A DNA stretch of 13,220 bases from Akkermansiaceae bacterium (GTDB taxonomy: Bacteria > Verrucomicrobiota > Verrucomicrobiia > Verrucomicrobiales > Akkermansiaceae). The position numbers were made by a program, and so were the translations under genes. Below are positions 1 through 6,263 of the stretch, in pieces (position 1 is the stretch's first letter; every line of letters begins with the position of its first letter). The stretch is from assembly GCA_020627645.1 (NCBI GenBank), contig JAHDGN010000042.1, positions 1 through 13,220 on the forward strand, given 5' to 3'. Below the pieces are notes generated by a model. That model saw nothing but the letters and a program-made list of their open reading frames with translations, was not told the origin of the DNA and searched no databases.

Positions 1-408
1 GCCTTTCCGCACCATGCGAAACACCTAGCGCACGGACTCGGCCAACATCACGGGCTCAAACCCTCTACCTCAACAAAAGAAAAGACAGACCCCAAGCACG
101 TCAAAATTGGAGAACAACTTGTCGGCTTAACCGGCTACGCCTGCACCACCTGTCACGGCGTCAATGATCAAAAACCTGTCGCCGCTTTCGAGGTTCAAGG
201 AATTAACCTCGGCCAAACCCACCAACGACTCCGTCCAGGATACTACCACCAATGGATGCATAACCCCTACCGCTTGGTTCCCGACACCAAAATGCCTCGC
301 TACACTAATCCCGATGATGGGTCCGCACTCCGAAATGACATTCTCGACGGAGATAGCAAAAAACAATTCGACGCCATCCGGCAATACCTTCAATCCATCT
401 CAAAATAA
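1..408 (+). CDS. C-type cytochrome domain protein, C-terminal part (5' truncated)
   Basis: Frame 1 is open from the window edge to TAA at 406-408, giving 135 residues of a protein whose start lies outside. A CTTCH haem-attachment motif (residues 48-52 of the visible part, DNA 142-156) follows a G-x-x-L spacing typical of class I cytochrome c. A methionine in a 'TKMPRY' context (residue 98) is a good candidate for the distal haem ligand. The 'YYHQWMHNP' and 'P-x-T-x-MP' pattern is what one sees in the single-haem domains at the C-terminus of PVC-group membrane-bound dehydrogenases and other secreted proteins. It would act in electron transfer outside the cytoplasm. A His-rich stretch precedes the haem domain. 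The next gene begins 4 nt after the stop, so the two are probably co-transcribed. The haem domain is well supported; the full-length protein's identity is unknown. Confidence 0.85.
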   Translation, partial: AFPHHAKHLAHGLGQHHGLKPSTSTKEKTDPKHVKIGEQLVGLTGYACTTCHGVNDQKPVAAFEVQGINLGQTHQRLRPGYYHQWMHNPYRLVPDTKMPRYTNPDDGSALRNDILDGDSKKQFDAIRQYLQSISK

Positions 409-412
409 CAAA

Positions 413-1108
413 ATGAAAACGATTACTCTCCTCTTCCTAACGATCACCGCTGCTATCGCTCAAAACAACACCCCGATCGATCCAACTCAATTCAAAGAAC
501 CCGTTCGCCTGACCTGCGTTGGCGACAGCATCACCCAAGGAGTCGGTGCCGAACGTGGAAAATCATGGCCATCCCAAGCCCAAAAAATGCTCGGACTAAA
601 ATGGGCAGTCACCAACTGTGGACGTAGCGGCGCCACCCTCATGAACACCGGAGACCGCCCCTACATCAAAACACCGCAGTATAAAAAAGCCCTCAGTTCA
701 AAGCCCAATGTTGTCGTCATCCTTCTCGGAACCAACGACACCAAACCCCAAAACTGGAAAAATTTCGAAAAGGACTACGAGAAAAGCTACCGCTCACTGA
801 TTGCCGACTTCCAAAATCTCCCAACCAAACCTCGCATTTTTCTCGCGCTCCCCCCCTACATCGCCAAAAACGGGAAATGGGGCATCAATAACAAAAACAC
901 CCTCGCTCAGGCCCCCATCATCCAAAAACTTGCCAAAGAACTCAAATTAGGTGTGATCGACGTCTACGGTTCGCTCGAAGGCAAAGACGAACTCATCCCC
1001 GACACCGTCCACCCCAACACCAAAGGAGCAACCCAAATCGCCACCGCCGTCACCCAGGCCCTCTCTGGGAAAAAAGCCCCCACTAAAGCCCCAGCCAAGA
1101 CCAAATAG
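413..1108 (+). CDS. Secreted SGNH/GDSL-family hydrolase
   Basis: A 231-residue protein. A longer in-frame ORF begins at 164 but overlaps the cytochrome gene. ATG 413 is preferred because it gives a clean signal peptide (K2, hydrophobic 4-15, cleavage likely after 'AIA' at 16) and sits 4 nt after the upstream stop. The SGNH blocks are present: block I 'GDSITQG' with nucleophile Ser39, block II Gly around 'CGRSGA' (70-73), block III 'GTND' (106-109), and block V 'DTVHP' with Asp197 and His200. This predicts an extracytoplasmic esterase or lipase of the GDSL type, with carbohydrate or lipid esters as likely substrates. The C-terminal tail (about 217-231) is Lys/Pro/Ala-rich and probably disordered. 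Family assignment is firm; the substrate is not readable from sequence. Confidence 0.9.
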   Translation: MKTITLLFLTITAAIAQNNTPIDPTQFKEPVRLTCVGDSITQGVGAERGKSWPSQAQKMLGLKWAVTNCGRSGATLMNTGDRPYIKTPQYKKALSSKPNVVVILLGTNDTKPQNWKNFEKDYEKSYRSLIADFQNLPTKPRIFLALPPYIAKNGKWGINNKNTLAQAPIIQKLAKELKLGVIDVYGSLEGKDELIPDTVHPNTKGATQIATAVTQALSGKKAPTKAPAKTK

Positions 1109-1131
1109 CCAACAACCCCCAAAATCACAAC

Positions 1132-1162
1132 ATTGAGGCCCAGAATTCCAGGGATTCTCAAT
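1132..1162 (+). terminator. Weak hairpin after the SGNH gene, possible terminator
   Basis: ATTGAG (1132-1137) pairs with CTCAAT (1157-1162), and inside it CCC (1139-1141) can pair with GGG (1151-1153). It lies 24 nt after the hydrolase stop. No T-run follows, so an intrinsic terminator role is uncertain; it may be only a 3'-end stabilising hairpin or chance. Confidence 0.25.
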
Positions 1163-1263
1163 CCCAAGCCCCAAAATCCACCGAACCCCACGGACCTCAA
1201 AAACACCAACTCTTCCTTGCTTTTCTCGCCATTTCGTCCTAAGCCCCTCCCCGCTCCCTGAAA

Positions 1264-1308
1264 GCCGCCCTACCAACAACGGGACTTCGGGAGAAACCCA
1301 AAGGCGGC
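1264..1308 (+). promoter_or_regulatory. Candidate structured rpsB leader, upstream stem
   Basis: GCCGCC (1264-1269) is perfectly complementary to GGCGGC (1303-1308), enclosing 33 nt that contain a possible C(UUCG)G tetraloop (1285-1290) or an alternative GGG/CCC pairing (1281-1283 with 1297-1299). It lies 49-93 nt upstream of the rpsB start, within the gap between the hydrolase gene and rpsB. Ribosomal protein operons often carry structured autoregulatory leaders; assigning this one that role is inference. Confidence 0.45.
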
Positions 1309-1326
1309 GAAATCCCCAAAAAAGCG

Positions 1327-1347
1327 CCTACGTGCTTTAACGTAGGA
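1327..1347 (+). promoter_or_regulatory. Hairpin sequestering the rpsB ribosome binding site
   Basis: CCTACGT (1327-1333) and ACGTAGG (1340-1346) form a perfect 7-bp stem with a 6-nt GCTTTA loop. The 3' arm contains the TAGG of the GTAGGA Shine-Dalgarno sequence (1342-1347), which sits 9 nt before the ATG at 1357. The SD is therefore largely paired when the hairpin forms, which would lower rpsB translation unless a protein or ribosome opens it. Several other genes here lack a clear SD, which makes this one stand out. Confidence 0.6.
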
Positions 1348-1356
1348 CCATAGAAC

Positions 1357-2040
1357 ATGATCAACGAACTCGTTAAAGAAATGGTCGAAGCTGGCGTCCA
1401 CTACGGACACCAGACCAAAAAGTGGAACCCCAAGATGAAGCCCTACCTCATGCAGGACAAAGGCGGCATCTATCTCATCGACCTGAACAAAACAGTCCAG
1501 TGCCTCGACAAAGCATCCGACTTCCTCTCAGGACTCGCCTCCAAGAACAAAAAGATCCTCTTCGTCGGGTGTAAGCGCCAAGCGCAAGATGCCGTCCGCG
1601 AAGCCGCCGAGGCCACCAAACAATTTTACGTCAACTACCGCTGGCTCGGTGGAACTCTCACGAACCTCACCACCATCCGGAACTCAGTCAAGCGCCTCAA
1701 GTATCTCGAAGACATCGAACGCGCTCCCGAATACAAGTCGATGTCCAAAAAGGAACTTTCCGCGCTCAACCGCGAAAAGGACAAACTCTTCCGTAACCTT
1801 AACGGTGTTCGCGGCATGGAAAAACACCCTGATGCTGTCGTGATCGTTGACACCGCTCGTGAATCTATTGCTGTAGCCGAAGCAAAACGCCTCAAGATTC
1901 CCATCATCGGGATCGTCGACACCAACGGAGACCCGTCACAACTCGACTACCCGATCCCTGCCAATGACGACGCCATGCGCTCGATCCGCATGGTCCTCCA
2001 AAACCTCGTCGACGGAATCGTCGTCGGAGCGAAGGCGTAA
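1357..2040 (+). CDS. rpsB: 30S ribosomal protein S2
   Basis: A 227-residue protein, slightly shorter than the E. coli protein (about 240). Typical S2 signatures are present: 'GVHYGHQTKKWNPKM' near 13-27, 'GGIYLIDLNKT' at 36-46, 'RWLGGTLTN' at 95-103, 'VVIVDT' at 161-166, and 'DTNGDP' followed by 'DYPIPANDDAMRSI' at 188-210. S2 binds late to the 30S subunit near the back of the head and is needed for S1 association in organisms that have S1. The ATG at 1357 has SD GTAGGA at 9 nt spacing. tsf follows 27 nt after the stop in the classic rpsB-tsf order, with no terminator between them. A hairpin over the SD suggests translational control. Assignment is secure. Confidence 0.98.
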   Translation: MINELVKEMVEAGVHYGHQTKKWNPKMKPYLMQDKGGIYLIDLNKTVQCLDKASDFLSGLASKNKKILFVGCKRQAQDAVREAAEATKQFYVNYRWLGGTLTNLTTIRNSVKRLKYLEDIERAPEYKSMSKKELSALNREKDKLFRNLNGVRGMEKHPDAVVIVDTARESIAVAEAKRLKIPIIGIVDTNGDPSQLDYPIPANDDAMRSIRMVLQNLVDGIVVGAKA

Positions 2041-2067
2041 CCCAACAACAATCACCTTATTAGAACT

Positions 2068-2934
2068 ATGATCACCGCATCTCTTGTCAAAGAACTCCGC
2101 GAAAGAACCGGAGTCGCCATGATGGAATGTAAAAAAGCCCTCGCCGAGACCGAAGGCGACATGGAAGCAGCCATCAAAATCCTCCGTGAACGCGGAGAAG
2201 CCAAAGCCGCCAAAAAAGCGGACCGCGAAGCTAAAGAAGGCATCGTCGTCGCTCAGATTTCCAGCTGTGGCAAATCCGGCCTCCTCGTCGAAATGAACTG
2301 CGAGACCGATTTTGTGGCCAAGAACGACAACTTCCAAGCCTTTGTTGCCGACGTCGCCTCCACTGTCCTCGAAGGCGGCGCAGCTGACCTTGAAAGCGCT
2401 CTCGCTCTTCCAAAAGAAGAAGGCACTCTCGAGCAATTTATCAAAACGAAAGTTCTTGAAATGGGAGAGAACCTCCAGTTCCGCCGTTTCGAGCGCATCT
2501 CTCTCGAAGGTGAAGGTGCCGTTGCCTCCTACATCCACCTTGGTGGAAAAGTCGGTGTTCTCATCGAAGTCGGAGCAACCAAGCCAGAAACTTCCAGCGC
2601 TGATGCTTTCCAGGATCTCGTCAAGGACCTCACCCTTCACATTGCCGCAACCGCTCCCGCGGGTCTGCAACGCGAAGACATCCCTGCCGACCTCGTCGAA
2701 GCAGAAAAGGACATCTTCCGCAAGCAACTGGAAGGCCAGAACAAGCCCGCTGACATCATCGAAAAAATCATCGACGGAAAACTCGGTAAGTTCTACTCCG
2801 AGCGCTGCCTCCTCGAACAAGGATTCGTCAAAGAGCCTGACACCACAATCAAAGGACTCCTCGAATCCAAGGGCAAGGAACTCGACGACACCCTCACCAT
2901 CAATCGCTTCGTCCGCTTCGGACTTGGTGAGTAA
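2068..2934 (+). CDS. tsf: Translation elongation factor Ts
   Basis: A 288-residue protein, close to the usual 280-300. EF-Ts is the guanine-nucleotide exchange factor for EF-Tu: it releases GDP so the factor can rebind GTP and aminoacyl-tRNA in the cytoplasm. The N-terminal UBA-like domain reads 'LVKELRERTGVAMMECKKAL' (6-25), with 'A' in place of the common 'G' after 'GV'. The nucleotide-exchange motif 'TDFVAKN' is at 80-86. The core continues with 'HIAATAP' (191-197), 'EKIIDGKLGKFYSERCLLEQGFVK' (232-255) and a short C-terminal end. The start ATG at 2068 has no clear SD, so translation may be coupled to rpsB, which ends 27 nt upstream. A strong terminator follows the stop. Confidence 0.97.
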   Translation: MITASLVKELRERTGVAMMECKKALAETEGDMEAAIKILRERGEAKAAKKADREAKEGIVVAQISSCGKSGLLVEMNCETDFVAKNDNFQAFVADVASTVLEGGAADLESALALPKEEGTLEQFIKTKVLEMGENLQFRRFERISLEGEGAVASYIHLGGKVGVLIEVGATKPETSSADAFQDLVKDLTLHIAATAPAGLQREDIPADLVEAEKDIFRKQLEGQNKPADIIEKIIDGKLGKFYSERCLLEQGFVKEPDTTIKGLLESKGKELDDTLTINRFVRFGLGE

Positions 2935-2961
2935 AGAGGACCGTTAATTTTCAACCAAAAC

Positions 2962-2995
2962 AAAAGCCGAACTCGCCAAAGAGTTCGGCTTTTTT
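2962..2995 (+). terminator. Intrinsic terminator of rpsB-tsf, probably bidirectional
   Basis: A 13-bp perfect stem pairs AAAAGCCGAACTC (2962-2974) with GAGTTCGGCTTTT (2981-2993) around the loop GCCAAA, followed by a T-run to 2995. It starts 27 nt after the tsf stop. On the minus strand the same stem is followed by TTTTGTTTTGG, so it can also end the convergent transcript whose last gene stops at 3020. Confidence 0.93.
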
Positions 2996-3019
2996 CATGA
3001 ACACGAACGACTCCCTCCA

Positions 3020-3679
3020 TTATCGATACACGACCTCAGGCTTTTCATCTCTCCATCTCAATGCAATTTCTTCCTTCATTCTCGAGGTCGAAATAAAGAG
3101 ATGCACAAACGGAATACTAAAAGCAACCAAGGCGAAAAGAGCTGTAACGATACCAAACGACAGGTCAAATGGTCGCTGCCCAACAAGAGCATACAACACG
3201 ACGAGTCTCATTAAGCCGAGAGGAATCAAGACAAGGGATAAAAACAGGAAAAACGTCACCATCCAGCTTTCAGCAGACCTCTCAAGACCACCCGCATTGC
3301 ACAGCCAACGCATCGCCTGACAAAAAAGAACTGTGGCAACGGCCGCAGCTAACCCCACCACAGACAACACCAGCGATATCATGGTCGGCCTTGAGTAAAT
3401 AAAATGATCATGAAAAGCCACGAAACATGACACCACCGCAATAATCTTCAAAAACGTCATCACTCCCCGATACGGCCCAGCCACCTGATACCGACTCAAT
3501 CGAAACACTGCCCAAGTAATCATCAACATCCCCACTAAATCACTGATCAAATCCACTTTCCACCCCGTTCCATTGACGGTCGAGCTCAGTGTGAAATCAA
3601 AAATACAAATCAAACCACCCCAGAAAATGAGCCTCAGTGGTCGAATCGCCGCCAGAATGTCGTCAGTCAAAGGGTTCAT
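3020..3679 (-). CDS. Multi-pass membrane protein of unknown function
   Basis: A 219-residue, very hydrophobic protein that I do not recognise. Likely membrane segments are at about 14-33, 42-60, 74-92, 98-120, 138-166 (perhaps two) and 172-197, so five or six passes, with a short charged C-terminal tail (200-219). A 'FHDHF' cluster at 89-93 between two segments could be a metal or proton site, but this is speculation. The start ATG (3677-3679) has only a weak purine stretch (AAAAAGA) upstream. It is the last gene of the minus-strand run, 55 nt downstream of another small membrane protein gene, and ends just before the tsf terminator. No signal peptide or catalytic motif is evident. Confidence 0.7.
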   Translation of the reverse strand: MNPLTDDILAAIRPLRLIFWGGLICIFDFTLSSTVNGTGWKVDLISDLVGMLMITWAVFRLSRYQVAGPYRGVMTFLKIIAVVSCFVAFHDHFIYSRPTMISLVLSVVGLAAAVATVLFCQAMRWLCNAGGLERSAESWMVTFFLFLSLVLIPLGLMRLVVLYALVGQRPFDLSFGIVTALFALVAFSIPFVHLFISTSRMKEEIALRWRDEKPEVVYR

Positions 3680-3734
3680 AATCTTTTTGCCAATGCTAAC
3701 CCTACCGATTCAGCACCTCTCTCACCAGCCCAAA

Positions 3735-4322
3735 CTACCCCAACTCCCCAGCTCTCTTCTGATACATTAAATCCACCGAATGACGACAGAGCACAATAAA
3801 GGTGAAAACACCCAAAACAATTCCAGGAAAATTCAAACAGTTTAACCCTGCCACAACCATCGTGAACACCTTCCCCTTCCGCTGCTTAAGCTTCATCCCC
3901 GCAATCACATTCAAAATCATTCCCCCCACAATCATCCCACCAAAAAAAACATAGAACCACACAAAGACCGATTGCATCTCACCAAACATCTCACCAGCAA
4001 ACTCAGCCTGCTTTTGCGAAAGCTCCCGAGCAGGGTGTTCAGCATCTGACCCCACCTCTGTTGACTCCCCCAAAAAACCGGATTCTGGCGTCGTCTCGGT
4101 CGCTTCACTCGCAGTGGCTTCAACCGAGAATTCCTTCATCTCTAGTGACTTCTCAGGAAATTTTTCCATCGCTCCAAAAATCGAACTCATGAAGTAGAAG
4201 TGAAACAAAAGAAACAACAAACCCAACACTCCCAAACCCGCATGCACATAGTGGAACGTGGACAATAAATCCAAATGACGTTGATCCTTAGGATCCTCCG
4301 GTAAACTCGGTGGCACACTCAT
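3735..4322 (-). CDS. Small membrane protein with an acidic insert, function unknown
   Basis: A 195-residue protein from ATG 4322; an in-frame ATG at 4340 would add MFVCCE, and neither start has a convincing SD. The N-terminus ('HLDLLSTFHYVHAGLGVLG', 16-34) and the C-terminal 'NFPGIVLGVFTFIVLCRHSV' (164-183) resemble a common family of small bacterial membrane proteins with an 'LL-x-x-FHYV' opening; that recall is from memory and unverified. Membrane segments lie near 27-47, 117-142 and 150-180. Between the first two sits a Glu/Ser/Thr-rich hydrophilic stretch of about 55 residues (55-110), which looks like an extra loop or linker. It lies between the acetylesterase and another membrane protein on the same strand. 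Confidence 0.7.
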   Translation of the reverse strand: MSVPPSLPEDPKDQRHLDLLSTFHYVHAGLGVLGLLFLLFHFYFMSSIFGAMEKFPEKSLEMKEFSVEATASEATETTPESGFLGESTEVGSDAEHPARELSQKQAEFAGEMFGEMQSVFVWFYVFFGGMIVGGMILNVIAGMKLKQRKGKVFTMVVAGLNCLNFPGIVLGVFTFIVLCRHSVDLMYQKRAGELG

Positions 4323-4384
4323 CTCACAACAAACAAACATCAGATTTGCCCAAAATTCAACCCACCACCCCTTTTTCGCCCCTC

Positions 4385-6208
4385 CTACTTTTTCAAACGT
4401 TCTTCATCAACCTTTCCGTAAATCCCCTTGAGCCTTCTCGGATCAACTTCCCGAACCTGCCCGTTTTCCACATACTCCTCCATCGGCCAATCATCACTTC
4501 TCATCGTTGCCAGTGGCAGATCAGCCTCCCTTTGACTTCTCAAATTTCCCATTGGATTCCGAGCCCACGCATAACGAAAATGCACCGGATTTTTCACGAA
4601 CTCACTCTTCAAAACCAACACCTTTGGATCCTTGCGATCCCTCCCTCGCCCATCCTTACCAATCACCAACTGATCGGCCTCCGCCGGATGAAAAACCCGA
4701 TCTTCCCCAGCAATCGCAAATCCTTCGTAACCTCCTCCATCATCAACATGACGTACCCTATCATCAAAACTCAACTGAATCTCTCCTTCCTTGACTTCCA
4801 TTTTTGTCACCTGAGAAGGCTTCCAAACAAAGTTCCGCTCAAATCCATAATAGCTCGCCAATGCCCATCGAGCCAACCTTTCACCAGCGGGCAATTTCAA
4901 CTGCGGATGATACCACCGACGACGCAAATCATAACAACTCGCAAAACCAACATTTTTGTCTCCAGCATCCGCAAACTCACGAAACGTCTGATACTGAGCC
5001 TCCCGAATCCAAGGACCCGCATCGACCATCAGTCGGGTAAAATTCTCCATCCCTTGCTTCTCACCTGCGGTGCACAACGACAAAATCCCAAAAGGCAATG
5101 CTTCATCTCGAAACGCCTTCCTCCACGAACGAACCAACTCCGGAAAAATCTCCCGATAAGCCTTTGCCCCTTCCGTCCCCTTAAAACAATTATTAAACCC
5201 CTGGTGAAAAATTACCCCCTTGACTGCCAAACCTTCAATCACCTTCACCATCCCCTCATAACAATTTCCAGGACGGTGCTTATCAAAAACCGGGCCAGGC
5301 CTCAAATCATCCGGTGCCTTCTGTCGATTCGCCGGAACCTTCTTACCCTGCTTCGCCATTCTCGCAAGGAATGCCGCATGCTTCTTTTGTCTCTCTTCCA
5401 AATCTTTCTTTGCATCATAGGAAGCCACCTTCTCATCCCACTCAGCCAAGAGATTCTTCACCGGCTGCCCCCCCAGCTTTCTCATCGCCTCATCCGGCGT
5501 CCACCCCTCGACAGTCGTGCCACCTCGCGAAATATCAATCACTCCTACTGGCACCCCAGAAGCCATATGAACCCGCCTCGCAAAAGCATAGGCAATTGCC
5601 GAAAACTCCTTCACCGTCTCCGGTCCACAAACATCCCAATCACCCTTTCGAAAATGCCTCTTAAACCAACCACTCCATTCGTGCAAACGAGCAAAATCGC
5701 GAACCTCCTCATCCCCACCCACCAAATAAGGAATCGTCAGCAAACGAATCTCAGGATATCGAGCCGAAGCGATCTCAAGATTCCCACTCTCCACTTTGGC
5801 CAGTTCAAATTCCATATTGCTCTGCCCACCCGCAATCCAAACATCGCCCACCAAAACATTTTCCAAAACCACCTCTACTCCTCCACTCTTAGCCACAACC
5901 TTCTGAGCCTGAGCATTGGCTTCCATCGAAGGAAAACTCACCTCCCAACGCCCATCATCTGCCACTCGGCCATCAGCCGTCTTCCCCGCCATCTGCACCG
6001 CCACACTTTCTCCCGCTTTTCCCCATCCCCAAAAACGCAACGGCTTATCACGCTGAACCACCATATTTGTCTGAAACAAATGATGAAACCGAAACCCTTT
6101 CGCCTCCGCCGAAAACTCCACCACATCCTCACGCGGCATCTTCTCAGCGAAAACCGGACCCACAACAATCCCAAAAAGCAAAGAAATCCGCAGAAAACTT
6201 CTAATCAT
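4385..6208 (-). CDS. Secreted sialate O-acetylesterase-type SGNH esterase
   Basis: A 607-residue protein with a signal peptide (MIRSF..., hydrophobic 8-19, cleavage likely after 'VFA' at 21). It matches the sialate O-acetylesterase (SASA) family: 'MVVQRDKPLRFWGWG' (49-63), a jelly-roll-like N-terminal part, then 'VWIAGGQSNMEF' with nucleophile Ser130 and 'GVIDISRGGTTVEGW' (222-236). Next come 'GVIFHQGFNN' (331-340), where the family usually has 'W-Y-Q-G-E-S/A-N', and an acid/His block with Asp427 and His434 ('DL...YHPQLK'), followed by 'GERLARWAL'. Expected activity is removal of acetyl esters from sialic acids or plant glycans outside the cytoplasm. The usual Glu after 'QG' is Phe and the Asp-His spacing is longer than the common 'D-x-H-P', so substrate or activity could differ. 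SD TAAGGG lies just upstream of ATG 6208. Confidence 0.9.
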   Translation of the reverse strand: MIRSFLRISLLFGIVVGPVFAEKMPREDVVEFSAEAKGFRFHHLFQTNMVVQRDKPLRFWGWGKAGESVAVQMAGKTADGRVADDGRWEVSFPSMEANAQAQKVVAKSGGVEVVLENVLVGDVWIAGGQSNMEFELAKVESGNLEIASARYPEIRLLTIPYLVGGDEEVRDFARLHEWSGWFKRHFRKGDWDVCGPETVKEFSAIAYAFARRVHMASGVPVGVIDISRGGTTVEGWTPDEAMRKLGGQPVKNLLAEWDEKVASYDAKKDLEERQKKHAAFLARMAKQGKKVPANRQKAPDDLRPGPVFDKHRPGNCYEGMVKVIEGLAVKGVIFHQGFNNCFKGTEGAKAYREIFPELVRSWRKAFRDEALPFGILSLCTAGEKQGMENFTRLMVDAGPWIREAQYQTFREFADAGDKNVGFASCYDLRRRWYHPQLKLPAGERLARWALASYYGFERNFVWKPSQVTKMEVKEGEIQLSFDDRVRHVDDGGGYEGFAIAGEDRVFHPAEADQLVIGKDGRGRDRKDPKVLVLKSEFVKNPVHFRYAWARNPMGNLRSQREADLPLATMRSDDWPMEEYVENGQVREVDPRRLKGIYGKVDEERLKK

Positions 6209-6218
6209 CCCACCCTTA

Positions 6219-6243
6219 CGAAATCAACCCCTTGAAGATTTCG
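6219..6243 (-). other. Hairpin between smc and the acetylesterase gene
   Basis: CGAAATC (6219-6225) pairs with GATTTCG (6237-6243), a 7-bp stem with an 11-nt loop. On the minus strand it directly precedes the TAAGGG ribosome binding site of the acetylesterase gene and follows the smc stop by 20 nt. There is no T-run, so termination is doubtful. A role in mRNA processing or in setting relative expression of the two genes is possible. Confidence 0.4.
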
Positions 6244-6263
6244 CCTAATTTTGACCAACGCCC

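Noticed and set aside
164..412. Upstream extension of the SGNH hydrolase frame
   Set aside because: It overlaps the cytochrome coding frame and would place the evident signal peptide in mid-protein.
1217..1245. TTGCTT and TAAGCC, 17 nt apart, as the rpsB promoter
   Set aside because: The -10-like box matches the consensus poorly and similar matches are easy to find by chance in this composition.
947..1279. 110-codon minus-strand frame across the gap before rpsB
   Set aside because: It overlaps the SGNH catalytic region and is Gly/Trp-rich without any recognisable domain; it is a composition artefact.
1936..2820. 294-codon minus-strand open frame opposite rpsB-tsf
   Set aside because: It is antisense to two certain housekeeping genes; its Phe/Asp/Gly/Val-rich product mirrors their codon pattern.
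4310..6235. 641-codon open frame on the + strand opposite the acetylesterase
   Set aside because: It is antisense to a well-supported gene and its product is a Pro/His/Arg/Ser/Thr/Leu/Ile-rich string with no motif. The C-rich strand lacks stop codons in this frame, which explains its length.
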